A DNA stretch of 64,000 nt from Bacteroidota bacterium (GCA_013359235.1 JABWCE010000005.1:98182-162181), one strand, 5' to 3'; positions 17,114 through 26,057 are shown, counted from the first letter of the stretch. Notes: generated by a model not told the origin, from the sequence alone. Numbers and translations are program-made.

Positions 17114-18291
17114 AAGACATTGCAATAATAGGTATCGGAGTTACAAAATTTGGTGAGTTATTTCACAAAAGTTACGATGATTTAGTTCGCGATGCTGCAA
17201 TGCAGGCAATTGCTGATGCAAAAATTGATATTGATGAAATTGGTGCAGCATGGCTTTCAACTGCATTTCCCGAAATAGGAGTTTTTAAAGGAAGAAGTGG
17301 AATGGATTTATGTGAACCACTTACAATGTACAACATTCCTGTTACAAGAGTCTCAAATTTTTGCGCATCAGGAGCCGATGCTGTTAGAAATGCTGTAAAC
17401 TCACTAAGAGCTGGCGAATGCGATGTTGCAATGGCTCTTGGAGTAGAAAAATTACGCGACAGGCAGCCTCAAGATAGCATTGTTAAAATGATGGTAGAAT
17501 ATGGTCATCCATTTTTGCAAAAAGGTTTTACTGCCGCAGGTACTTTCTCTGTATATGCCAAAAGAATGATGTATGAGTATGGATTAAAACAAGATGATAT
17601 TGCCGGTATTTCTGTAAAAAATCATTTTCATGGTTCATTAAATGAAAACGCACATCACCGTAAGGCTTGCAGTTTGCAGGAAGTTATGAATTCGCCAGTA
17701 GTAGCCGATCCGCTAACAGTTATGGATAGTTGCCCCACAACCGATGGAGCAGCTTGTGTAATTATGGTAAGGGCTGATGATGTTGACAAAAGCAAACAAA
17801 ATCCAATTTTTATAAAAGGTATAGGATTATCAATTTCAACAGGTTGGGATTTGCCATTTTTTGACACAAATCATGATTTTTTGTCTTTTGAAGCTACAAG
17901 AGTTGCAGCAGCAAAAGCTTATAAACAAGCAGGTATTACAAATCCGATTGAAGAAATTGATTTGATTGAATTGCACGATTGCTTTTCAATTGTAGAATTA
18001 ATTACTTACGAAGACTTGGGTTTGTGCAAACAAGGCGAATCAAAATATTTAATTAGAGGCAAAGACACTCAATTGGGCGGGAAAATACCGGTAAATGTGA
18101 GTGGAGGTTTATTGTCATGCGGACATCCTGTGGGAGCAACAGGAATTAGAATGGTTACCGAAGTAGTATCCCATTTGAGAAACAAAGCAGGACAAAGGCA
18201 AGTGCAAGGTGCAAAAAGAGGGCTTACACATAATATTGGTGGTCCAGGTGCAATAGCTTCGGTCATAGTTTTAAGTAATGAAAATTATTAA
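17110..18291 (+). CDS. Thiolase of the SCP2/BbsB type
   Basis: This enzyme would cleave a 3-oxoacyl-CoA with CoA, or condense two acyl-CoAs. The 393-residue protein keeps the catalytic residues: nucleophile Cys in VSNFCASGAD (Cys85), His in ELHDCFS (His289), and the SCGHPVGATG segment (Cys337, His339). The ELHDCF motif places it in the SCP2-like, DUF35-dependent group rather than the ordinary acetyl-CoA acetyltransferases. It overlaps the HMG-synthase-like/DUF35 gene and precedes the B12 subunit by ten bases. In the proposed pathway it would release acetyl-CoA and 2-aminobenzoyl-CoA from 2-aminobenzoylacetyl-CoA. The substrate is inferred from neighbours. Confidence 0.88.
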   Translation: MKDIAIIGIGVTKFGELFHKSYDDLVRDAAMQAIADAKIDIDEIGAAWLSTAFPEIGVFKGRSGMDLCEPLTMYNIPVTRVSNFCASGADAVRNAVNSLRAGECDVAMALGVEKLRDRQPQDSIVKMMVEYGHPFLQKGFTAAGTFSVYAKRMMYEYGLKQDDIAGISVKNHFHGSLNENAHHRKACSLQEVMNSPVVADPLTVMDSCPTTDGAACVIMVRADDVDKSKQNPIFIKGIGLSISTGWDLPFFDTNHDFLSFEATRVAAAKAYKQAGITNPIEEIDLIELHDCFSIVELITYEDLGLCKQGESKYLIRGKDTQLGGKIPVNVSGGLLSCGHPVGATGIRMVTEVVSHLRNKAGQRQVQGAKRGLTHNIGGPGAIASVIVLSNENY

Positions 18292-18301
18292 TTGATATAA
18301 A

Positions 18302-18676
18302 ATGAAAGTATTGTTGAGCAAACCCGGGTTAGACGGGCACGATGTAGGAGTGAAAGTATTGGCACATGGATTAAAAGAAGCAGGCTTCGAAGTTTTTTAT
18401 ACAGGGCTAAGAAAAAGTGTTGAAGAAATTGCTGAAATGGCAGTGAAAGTTAATGCAGATATAATCGGACTTTCAATACTCTCGGGCACACACCTAATTA
18501 TTGCCGAAAAAATGAACGATGAAATAAAAAAGCGAAAACTTAATATTCCATGGGTTGTGGGTGGAAATATACCGGCAAAAGATATTGCAAGTCTTATAAA
18601 AAAAGGAGCTTCAAATGCTTTTGTTACAGGTACAAAAGTTAACGAAGTAATTGAATATTTTAAAAAATTGAAATAA
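18302..18676 (+). CDS. Small B12-binding subunit of an acyl-CoA mutase
   Basis: The 124-residue protein is a complete cobalamin-binding domain with LDGHDVG, in which His13 is the lower axial ligand (base-off/His-on), followed by the conserved SILSGTH and VVGGNIP. Separate small subunits of this kind occur in isobutyryl-CoA-type mutases and in IaaGH-type mutases, while ordinary methylmalonyl-CoA mutase carries the domain fused. It lies four bases before the large subunit. No MeaB/ArgK-type GTPase chaperone is encoded in the window, so reactivation would depend on a gene elsewhere. Confidence 0.93.
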   Translation: MKVLLSKPGLDGHDVGVKVLAHGLKEAGFEVFYTGLRKSVEEIAEMAVKVNADIIGLSILSGTHLIIAEKMNDEIKKRKLNIPWVVGGNIPAKDIASLIKKGASNAFVTGTKVNEVIEYFKKLK

Positions 18677-18680
18677 AAAA

Positions 18681-20300
18681 ATGGCAAGTACAAAGGGTAA
18701 AACGGCAATTGAATTAAATGTAAAACCTGTATATTTAGAATCAGGTTTTGAAGTTAATCCGGTTTATACATCTGAAGATCTAAATATCGGTAATTTGCAA
18801 AACGAAATGCCTGGCGAGTATCCGTTTACTAGAGGAATACACCCCACTATGTATAGAAACAAACCTTTTACTATAAGACAATACGCAGGTTTTGCTTCGC
18901 CCGAAGAAACAAACGAAAGATTTCATTTTCTTATAAAAAACGGACAAACCGGGCTAAACGTAGCTTTTGATTTACCTACACAATGCGGCTTAGACTCTGA
19001 CGACCCAAAAGCATTTGGTGAGGTAGGTAGAGTGGGTATGTCTATTGATACTTTAGACGATTTTGAAATTGCATTTAAAAATATTGACCTCGATAAAATT
19101 ACAGTTTCACTCACAATAAACGGTACTGCAATTATACTTATAGCTATGTACATTGCTATGGCAGAAAAAAGAGGTTTTGATATTTCTACTCTTAGGGGTA
19201 CAGCACAAAACGATATATTAAAAGAATTTATAGGAAGAGGCACTTGGATATTTCCAGTTGATACGTCAGTAAAACTTGTAGTAGATACTATAGAGTATTG
19301 TGCCAAGCACGTTCCAAAATACAGCCCTGTGAGTGTATGCGGATATCATATTCGCGAAAGTGGTGCTAATCCTGTTCAAGAAATGGCTTATGCCTTTTGC
19401 ATAGCAAAAGCTTATACTGACGGGGCACTTAAACGCGGAATTACAATTGACGATTTTGCTTCTCGTTTATCTTTCAATTTTGATATTTATGGAAATTTGT
19501 TTGAGCAAATAGCAAAATTCAGAGGTGGAAGAAGGCTTTGGGCTAAAATTATTAGAGAAGAATACGGAGCCAAAAAAGATTCATCATGTTGGCTAAGAAT
19601 GATTGCCGGCGGCGGCGGTGGCGGGCTTACAAAAGAACAACCTGAAAATAATATAATCAGAAGTGCTTATTACGCATTGATTAGTGCATTATCGGGTACA
19701 CAAACAATGGCTTTGTGCAGTTATGACGAAGCATATACTATTCCTACAGAACATTCAGCAGAAATTTCGTTAAGAACAATGCAAATAATGATACACGAAA
19801 TGGGAATATGCGATACAGTTGACCCTCTCGGAGGTTCTTATTACGTTGAAGCAATGACAGATCGCTTTGAAAAAGAAATAAAAGAAGAGATGAAAACTGT
19901 AGAAAAATGGGATGGTATTGTAAATGCAGTGGCAAATGGAAAAATTCAGGAATCTGTCGCAAAACAAGCCTATGAAAGAGAAATGGGTATGCAAAAAGGT
20001 GTAATACCTAAAGTTGGAGTTAATATTTTTACAAGAAAAGAAGATGTAAGAGAAGTTGAATTTCATCCATATAATCAAAAGGCTGCTGATGAGCAGATAG
20101 AAAAGCTTAAAAAAATTAAAAACAGCAGAAACCAATCAAAAGTTGACGAATGTCTTGAAAACATTAAGAGAGATGCAAAAGCAGATAAAAATTTGATGTA
20201 TTCAATTGTTGTGGCAGTAAAAGAGTATTGTACTGTTGGCGAAATTGTTAAAGCTTTAAAAGAAGTTTACGGAGAATTTAAAGAACCCATATTTTTTTAA
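18681..20300 (+). CDS. Acyl-CoA mutase large subunit, candidate 2-(2-aminophenyl)succinyl-CoA mutase
   Basis: This is the 539-residue TIM-barrel subunit of an adenosylcobalamin mutase, lacking its own B12 domain. It keeps the radical-enzyme landmarks TIRQYAGF, AFDLPTQ, QNDILKEF and GYHIRESGA (substrate His). Tyr68 and Arg186 occupy the positions that in methylmalonyl-CoA mutase hold the radical-steering Tyr and the carboxylate-binding Arg, whereas isobutyryl-CoA mutases have Phe and Gln there. This predicts a dicarboxylic acyl-CoA substrate. The usual HSQTSGW strip is replaced by six glycines (310-315), which would widen the pocket. Both fit 2-(2-aminophenyl)succinyl-CoA to 2-aminobenzylmalonyl-CoA. 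The gene overlaps the CoA-transferase gene by one base. Confidence 0.88.
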   Translation: MASTKGKTAIELNVKPVYLESGFEVNPVYTSEDLNIGNLQNEMPGEYPFTRGIHPTMYRNKPFTIRQYAGFASPEETNERFHFLIKNGQTGLNVAFDLPTQCGLDSDDPKAFGEVGRVGMSIDTLDDFEIAFKNIDLDKITVSLTINGTAIILIAMYIAMAEKRGFDISTLRGTAQNDILKEFIGRGTWIFPVDTSVKLVVDTIEYCAKHVPKYSPVSVCGYHIRESGANPVQEMAYAFCIAKAYTDGALKRGITIDDFASRLSFNFDIYGNLFEQIAKFRGGRRLWAKIIREEYGAKKDSSCWLRMIAGGGGGGLTKEQPENNIIRSAYYALISALSGTQTMALCSYDEAYTIPTEHSAEISLRTMQIMIHEMGICDTVDPLGGSYYVEAMTDRFEKEIKEEMKTVEKWDGIVNAVANGKIQESVAKQAYEREMGMQKGVIPKVGVNIFTRKEDVREVEFHPYNQKAADEQIEKLKKIKNSRNQSKVDECLENIKRDAKADKNLMYSIVVAVKEYCTVGEIVKALKEVYGEFKEPIFF

Positions 20301-21505
20301 TGGAAAAAAAACTTACCATATTCAGTCTCGAGCAGGCTTTGGCATTACCCTTTGCTACACAGCGTATGGTGCATTTGGGCTGGAGAGTAATAAGAATTGA
20401 ATCACCCCCCGATAAAGTAGGAGGTAATCCAGGCGATCCTAACAGGTATATTGGGGCAGATTTAGGATATAATGATTTACATTCTTACTATATTGCTCCA
20501 AATTTGGGTAAAGAAGCAATAACAATAAATCTGAAAACATTAGAAGGGCAGAACTTGCTTTTAGATTTGATAAAGGAACTAAAGGTTGATGTTTTTTTAT
20601 GCAATACCATGCCCAAAAGGTACAAACAATTGGGGATAGACTACGAAACTTTGAAAAAAGCAAATCCTGAAATTATTTGGTGTTCAATTTCGGCAATGGG
20701 ACCTGAGTACCCCGAAGCAGCAGGCTATGACCCTGCATTGCAAGCATTGATGGGTTTTACATATTTAACAGGCGAAACAAATGGCAATCCTGTACCATGC
20801 GGTATTCCTATAATTGATTTGAAATCGGGAGATGAAGCATTTACACAAGTTTTATTAGCTTTATATGAGAAACAAAAAACCGGCAAAGGCAAAGAAATTT
20901 TTATTTCTATGGCTCAATGTGCAGCAAGTTGGTTAATTACAGCATTGCCTCAACTTAGTTTTGTAAAATCTGATAGCGAACTTTTTAAACGAAGTGGTAA
21001 TGAACACCGCAGTTTTATACCATGCAATGTTTATCCTACAATTGACTCAATGGTTTATTTAGCTATAGGAAACGATAGCCAATGGGCTAAATTTTGTAAA
21101 CTAAATGGTTTTGAGAGTTTGTATAAAAAATCAAGAATTACAAACGAAGGGCGAATGAATGAAAAAGATATTATTTATATAGAAATTGGAGAAATTTCAA
21201 AAAAATACTCAACCGAAGAATTTGTTGCATTATGCAAAAGTATTAATTTATCAGTGGCTCCAGTAAATTCTATCAAAGATGTTTCATCATTAAGTTTTAT
21301 ATCAAATGAAATGTTAAAATCTACAATGCCTGGCGGTGCTGAAGTAAAGTTGTTTCCGCCGGCAGTTGAAACTGAATTTTTAAAAAATAATGAAAATAGA
21401 TTGAAGTGTGCTCCCAGGCTTGGAGAACACAATAATAAAATTTTGAGTGAAGCAAATTTTAAAACAAATGAAATAGAACAAATGAAGGCAAATTTTATAA
21501 TTTGA
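20300..21505 (+). CDS. Class III CoA-transferase (CaiB/BaiF family), IaaL-like by context
   Basis: Class III transferases move CoA between two carboxylic acids through an aspartyl-CoA thioester. The 401-residue protein carries the catalytic Asp in AGYDPALQA (Asp144), the N-terminal FSLEQALALPFATQ and RIESPP, and the C-terminal APRLGEHN. It starts on the last base of the mutase stop codon. In the auxin pathway a family member (IaaL) loads CoA onto phenylsuccinate-type acids. Here it would put CoA on the correct carboxylate of 2-aminophenylsuccinate, with indoleacetyl-CoA or succinyl-CoA as possible donor. No acyl-CoA ligase is present in the operon. The specificity is inferred. Confidence 0.87.
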   Translation: MEKKLTIFSLEQALALPFATQRMVHLGWRVIRIESPPDKVGGNPGDPNRYIGADLGYNDLHSYYIAPNLGKEAITINLKTLEGQNLLLDLIKELKVDVFLCNTMPKRYKQLGIDYETLKKANPEIIWCSISAMGPEYPEAAGYDPALQALMGFTYLTGETNGNPVPCGIPIIDLKSGDEAFTQVLLALYEKQKTGKGKEIFISMAQCAASWLITALPQLSFVKSDSELFKRSGNEHRSFIPCNVYPTIDSMVYLAIGNDSQWAKFCKLNGFESLYKKSRITNEGRMNEKDIIYIEIGEISKKYSTEEFVALCKSINLSVAPVNSIKDVSSLSFISNEMLKSTMPGGAEVKLFPPAVETEFLKNNENRLKCAPRLGEHNNKILSEANFKTNEIEQMKANFII

Positions 21506-21511
21506 TATAAT

Positions 21512-24500
21512 ATGTTAAATAGAACAATAAATATTATCTCTTCGTATCCCAACCAATTAAAAACTTGTGTTATGGGAAACGAAGCGATAGTAAGGGCTGC
21601 AGTTGAAGCCGGAGTAAACGGAGTGTTTTCGTACCCGGGCACACCATCAACAGAAATTTCTGAAATTTTTGATCATATTTACAATTTTCAGCACAAGGCA
21701 GAATATCAAATGCAATATCCCGAAATAACTACTAACAAGATTTATTTCGAATACAGCATCAATGAAAAAATAGCTATGGAAAAGGCTATTGCCTATTCAA
21801 TAGGAAACAAAAGTGCAATGTGTGTTATGAAAAATGTAGGAATGAATGTAGCTAGCGACCCACTCATGTCTGTAACATATCAAACCATTGGCGGACCATT
21901 AGTTGTTATAGTTTGTGATGACCCCGGTTGTCACTCAAGTTCAAACGAACAAGATTCGAGATACTGGGGACCTATGGCAAATGTACCGGTTTTTAACCCA
22001 TCTACTCCTTCCGAAGCTTATAAAATGGTAAAACAAGCTTTCGAATTGTCAGAATTGATAAAACTACCGGTAATAGTGCGTACCACGACAAGAGTTTCGC
22101 ATACTCGGTCAACTGTTCATTATGGCGAAATAAATGAAAAAAACAGAAATGCTAATTTTGAAAGATTACCCGAACATATTAATATACCGGCAAGAACTGC
22201 AACAGCACACACAAGACTATTGAATAAATTAAACTCAGATGTAATTAATAAACTTTTTAGAAAAAATATTGTAGAACATTTTAATTGCAAAACAGCTAAA
22301 ATAGCCATTGTTACAAGCGGTGTGGCTACTTCTTATGCTCAAGAAATAATTTCTGACTTAAAATTAGAAAACGATGTTTGTCTTTTTGAAATTGGCTTAA
22401 TATTTCCATTTCCCGAAAAAGAAATTGTTGAAATTTTAAAAGACAAATTCACAAAATTATTGATACTTGAAGAGCTTGATCCATTTATCGAAAACCAGCT
22501 TAGGAACATTATTCAAAAAAATAATCTTAAAATTAATGTAAAAGGCAAAGGTTTTTCTACAATTTTACCGACAGGTGAATTTTCGCTTGAAATAATTTCG
22601 AAAGCAATAATTGAATTTGCAGAAATCAAAAGTCATGAAAATGAAAATTTGCCAATTGAAAATTATAATGATTTTTTAAATCAACTTCCCCCTCGTCCTC
22701 CGGCTCTTTGTTCAGGATGCCCTCACAGAGCAACTTTTTACCTTTTGAAACTTGCAATACCCCGTGAACAAAGCGAACTTATAATGTGCGGTGATATTGG
22801 ATGTTTTGGACTTGGTGCTCTGCCGCCATTAAAAATGATGGATACAATAAATCACATGGGCATGAGTATTTCTATGGCACAAGGTCTTTATGAATCATTT
22901 CACGATTCTGATAAAGATAAAAAGGTTGTAGCATTGCTCGGTGATGGAACATTTTTTCATTCAGGGCTTACATCGCTTGTTAATGCAGTTTACACAAGGG
23001 CAAATATACTTGTAATTATTTTTGACAATCGCACAATTGGAATGACCGGACAACAAGATAATCCGGGTTCTTCACATATACCCAAATACAAAGAGATTGA
23101 TATTCCGCCTGTTTTAAAAGGTTTAGGAATAGAAGTAGTTGAAGTAATAAACCCTTACAACATTCGCGAAAGCTACGAAAAAGTTGAAAAAGCAATAAAT
23201 CACAAGGGAGTATCGGTTATTGTATCAAAAGCACCATGTATTTATTTGCCAGAATTCAAAGTTGGAGTAAACACAAAAAGAGTAATAAAAGTTGACCCTG
23301 AAAAATGTAATACTTGTGCCAATCACGATGATGTCTCAATAACTTGCTCCAGATGTTATACTCCTAAAAATAATCTTTCCAGAGCAAAATCTAAAATAAT
23401 GGCAAAAAACCATATTCAAGGCGAGGCACAGCTTTGCCCTGCAAATATTTGCAATCATGGTTTTTTCAATTCAATATTAGAAGGAAGCTACAAAGAAGCC
23501 GTTGAAATTGTAAGAGATAAAATGTTGTTTGCACGTACTTGCGGAGATGTTTGCCATCGCCCATGCGAACTGTTTTCTGAAAAAAATAATTTTATACCTA
23601 TAAAACTGCTCAAAAAATCAGTTTCGGCAATTGATGATAACTTTTACGATTTTACAGAGCCAATTAAAAGAGCAAAAAATGCTCAATCAAAAAATAAATG
23701 TGTTGCAATTATAGGTGCCGGACCGGCAGGATTAAGTGCAGCTTATGATTTGGTACAGCAAGGATATAAAATTTCAATTTTCGAAAAAGATAATAAAGTT
23801 GGAGGTATGATAACATCGGCTATTCCGAGTTTTAGGATGGATAAAAAAGGATTTGAATACGAAGCCATGCAACTTGAAAAAATGGGAGTAGAGTTTATTT
23901 TTAACACTAAAATTGGAGTTGATATAAGTTTTGAAAACATTGCCGAAAATTTTGATTCAACAATCATTTCAACAGGGCTACCTATTGCTAAAAAGTTAGA
24001 TTTGGTAGAAGATTTTATTCCTGAAAGAAACAGGTTGTCAAATTTAGATTTTCTTAAAAATTTTAATGAAGGTACATGTCAATTAAAACCAAATTCGTCA
24101 ATATTGGTAATAGGAGGCGGAAATAGTGCAATAGATGCTGCACGTGCTGCAAAAAAGCTCGATCCGCAAAACAAAGTTGTAATCACTTGTATTGAAACCG
24201 AAAAAAATATGCCTGCATTTGCCGAAGAAATTAACCATGCAATACTTGAGGGGATAGAAATAATAAATTGCAGTTATGTAAATAATATTGAAAAACTGAG
24301 CAACGACAGATTAAAAATATCATTATTTAATTTTGATAATAAAGATAAGTTTAATCAAGATTTTATATGTGATTACGTTATAACAGCAATAGGCCAAATA
24401 GGCGATAGCACAGTAGATTTCGGCACTTCAATTAAAGTTGACGAGAATGGTAAAATTATTAATAATAATACTAAAACAAAAATCAAAAATGTGTTTGTAG

Positions 24501-24913
24501 CGGGTGATATATGTCAGGGAAACAATATGAGCCTTATTGGAGCAATAGCTTCAGGCAAAAAAGCAGCGGTAGAAGTAAGAAAATTACTCGAAAATTACAC
24601 TTTTGATTACGAAGGTAATTTAGCATTAAAAAGGTTAAACAATACCAATATACCTGAGTTTAGAACAAATAATGAAATTGTGGGCATAGATAAAACCCAG
24701 CTTGAAAATTACGACCTTTTTCAATCTTGTCAAAAATGCAATCATTGTATTGATAATTTTGGTTGCCCTGCAATGGTAAAAGTTAATGGAAAGGTGCAAA
24801 TTGATTTAACAAGATGTACATTATGCGGCTTGTGCATAGATGTATGTCCTAATAATGCTATAAGTTGGGTCACTGAAATAGAAAATGAAAGTAGTAAGCA
24901 AATTTTGATTTGA
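21512..24913 (+). CDS. iorA: Indolepyruvate:ferredoxin oxidoreductase large subunit with an inserted GltD-like flavoprotein module
   Basis: IorA oxidatively decarboxylates aryl pyruvates to aryl-acetyl-CoA with thiamine diphosphate. Residues 1-590 are IorA-like: FSYPGTPSTE, SGCPHRATF, and TPP motif GDG (477-479) followed by NRTIGMTGQQDN. At about 595-720 comes a cysteine-rich region (CNTC, CSRC, CPANICNHG, CGDVCHRPCE) like the GltD/NfnB N-terminal iron-sulfur domain. About 730-1030 is a GltD-like FAD/NAD(P) oxidoreductase (IGAGPAGLSAAY, VIGGGNSAIDAA, FVAGDICQG). The usual IorA tail with two [4Fe-4S] motifs ends the protein (about 1073-1120). At 1133 residues it is nearly twice the normal length. 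The design suggests direct electron transfer to NAD(P), possibly instead of free ferredoxin. Confidence 0.9.
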   Translation: MLNRTINIISSYPNQLKTCVMGNEAIVRAAVEAGVNGVFSYPGTPSTEISEIFDHIYNFQHKAEYQMQYPEITTNKIYFEYSINEKIAMEKAIAYSIGNKSAMCVMKNVGMNVASDPLMSVTYQTIGGPLVVIVCDDPGCHSSSNEQDSRYWGPMANVPVFNPSTPSEAYKMVKQAFELSELIKLPVIVRTTTRVSHTRSTVHYGEINEKNRNANFERLPEHINIPARTATAHTRLLNKLNSDVINKLFRKNIVEHFNCKTAKIAIVTSGVATSYAQEIISDLKLENDVCLFEIGLIFPFPEKEIVEILKDKFTKLLILEELDPFIENQLRNIIQKNNLKINVKGKGFSTILPTGEFSLEIISKAIIEFAEIKSHENENLPIENYNDFLNQLPPRPPALCSGCPHRATFYLLKLAIPREQSELIMCGDIGCFGLGALPPLKMMDTINHMGMSISMAQGLYESFHDSDKDKKVVALLGDGTFFHSGLTSLVNAVYTRANILVIIFDNRTIGMTGQQDNPGSSHIPKYKEIDIPPVLKGLGIEVVEVINPYNIRESYEKVEKAINHKGVSVIVSKAPCIYLPEFKVGVNTKRVIKVDPEKCNTCANHDDVSITCSRCYTPKNNLSRAKSKIMAKNHIQGEAQLCPANICNHGFFNSILEGSYKEAVEIVRDKMLFARTCGDVCHRPCELFSEKNNFIPIKLLKKSVSAIDDNFYDFTEPIKRAKNAQSKNKCVAIIGAGPAGLSAAYDLVQQGYKISIFEKDNKVGGMITSAIPSFRMDKKGFEYEAMQLEKMGVEFIFNTKIGVDISFENIAENFDSTIISTGLPIAKKLDLVEDFIPERNRLSNLDFLKNFNEGTCQLKPNSSILVIGGGNSAIDAARAAKKLDPQNKVVITCIETEKNMPAFAEEINHAILEGIEIINCSYVNNIEKLSNDRLKISLFNFDNKDKFNQDFICDYVITAIGQIGDSTVDFGTSIKVDENGKIINNNTKTKIKNVFVAGDICQGNNMSLIGAIASGKKAAVEVRKLLENYTFDYEGNLALKRLNNTNIPEFRTNNEIVGIDKTQLENYDLFQSCQKCNHCIDNFGCPAMVKVNGKVQIDLTRCTLCGLCIDVCPNNAISWVTEIENESSKQILI

Positions 24914-25512
24914 TGCAGAAAAACAAAAAGTTATTAATAGCCGGTGTTGGAGGTCAGGGAATAGTGTATCTTACAAACATAATTGCCGAGGCAGCGTTAA
25001 TTTCTGAAATTGATGTAAGCATAAGTGAAATACACGGGTTATCGCAAAGAGGAGGTATAGTTACAGCAGGTATAGGTTTTGGGAAAAATTGCACAGGATT
25101 TATCAAAAATGCAGGAGTAGATTTTTTAATTGGACTTGAACCTTTAGAAACTCAAAGATGCTTGCAGTATTTACACAAGAAAAGTTGCGTAGTTTTCGGG
25201 AATTATAGAATAATGCCTTATTCAGTAAATGCTCAAATGGCTGAATACCCTGATGTTTTAAAATTTTCAGAGTATTTGAAAAAAAATTGCAAAAAGGTAT
25301 ATTTTATTGAAAAATTTCCGGAAACAATCGAAGCTGTTAATTACAATATATACTTGCTTGGTATAGCAACTTTACAACCTGATTTTCCCCTAAAAGCCGA
25401 AAAAATTGAAATAGCTATTAAAAACTTAATCGAAGGAAAAAGAAAAGAAAAAACATTAGATATTTTCAGAATGAGTATAGATAATTTTGTAGAAAAATCA
25501 AAAAGTATTTAA
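24913..25512 (+). CDS. iorB: Indolepyruvate:ferredoxin oxidoreductase beta subunit
   Basis: This is the 199-residue gamma-domain partner of IorA, with LLIAGVGGQGIVYLTNIIAEAA and EIHGLSQRGGIVTAGI, the hallmark segments of IorB/2-oxoacid oxidoreductase gamma domains. The ATG at 24913 overlaps the iorA stop (TGATG); a TTG three bases earlier is possible. The heteromer would convert indolepyruvate, phenylpyruvate or hydroxyphenylpyruvate to the matching acetyl-CoA derivative. It is immediately upstream of the molybdenum hydroxylase genes, consistent with indoleacetyl-CoA being the next substrate. Confidence 0.92.
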   Translation: MQKNKKLLIAGVGGQGIVYLTNIIAEAALISEIDVSISEIHGLSQRGGIVTAGIGFGKNCTGFIKNAGVDFLIGLEPLETQRCLQYLHKKSCVVFGNYRIMPYSVNAQMAEYPDVLKFSEYLKKNCKKVYFIEKFPETIEAVNYNIYLLGIATLQPDFPLKAEKIEIAIKNLIEGKRKEKTLDIFRMSIDNFVEKSKSI

Positions 25513-25531
25513 TTTTATTTTATAAAAATAA

Positions 25532-26053
25532 ATGGTAAAAATAAAAGGAACAAATAAATATAAAATATCTTTTTTGCTCAACCAAACTAAGGTTGAAGTT
25601 ATAGTTAAGGCTTCGGCAATATTGCTTGACGTGCTTCGAGAAGATTTGAATTTGACAGGAACTAAACCCGGATGCAACGAAGGTGAATGCGGAGCTTGTA
25701 CAGTTTTGATAAATGGTGCAGCAGTAAATTCATGCCTTTATCTTGCAGTAAATGCCGATGGCAAAGAAATTACAACTATCGAAGGTTTGGTAAACAACGA
25801 AAGTGAACTTGACCCTATTCAAAATACATTAATAGAAAATGGTGCAGTTCAGTGTGGTTTTTGTACTTCGGGAATGGTAATGTCTATAAAATCACTGCAA
25901 AACTATTATATAAGCAAAAATAAAAGTGCAAAGACAAAAATTGCACCAACCAATCAAGAAATTAAAAAATGGCTCGAAGGTAATCTTTGCCGTTGTACAG
26001 GATATGTTAAAATAATTGAAGCTGCTGAAAAATTGCTTACAGAAAAAGTTTAA
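25532..26053 (+). CDS. Xanthine-dehydrogenase-family iron-sulfur subunit
   Basis: The 173-residue protein carries two [2Fe-2S] clusters. The plant-ferredoxin-type motif is GCNEGECGACT with a later Cys, and the second, helical cluster domain has CGFCTSG and LCRCTGY. Such subunits relay electrons from molybdopterin to FAD in three-subunit hydroxylases. It begins 19 bases after iorB and is followed after four bases by the Mo subunit. The three subunits together (small, large, medium) form a complete enzyme. In context it would hydroxylate C2 of the indole ring with water as oxygen source. Confidence 0.93.
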   Translation: MVKIKGTNKYKISFLLNQTKVEVIVKASAILLDVLREDLNLTGTKPGCNEGECGACTVLINGAAVNSCLYLAVNADGKEITTIEGLVNNESELDPIQNTLIENGAVQCGFCTSGMVMSIKSLQNYYISKNKSAKTKIAPTNQEIKKWLEGNLCRCTGYVKIIEAAEKLLTEKV

Positions 26054-26057
26054 TAAA

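Noticed and set aside
18302..20300. B12 mutase genes as part of a propionate/methylmalonyl-CoA pathway
   Set aside because: No epimerase, propionyl-CoA carboxylase or MeaB is nearby, the subunits are split unlike standard methylmalonyl-CoA mutase, the glycine-rich pocket is atypical, and the neighbours are aryl-catabolic types.
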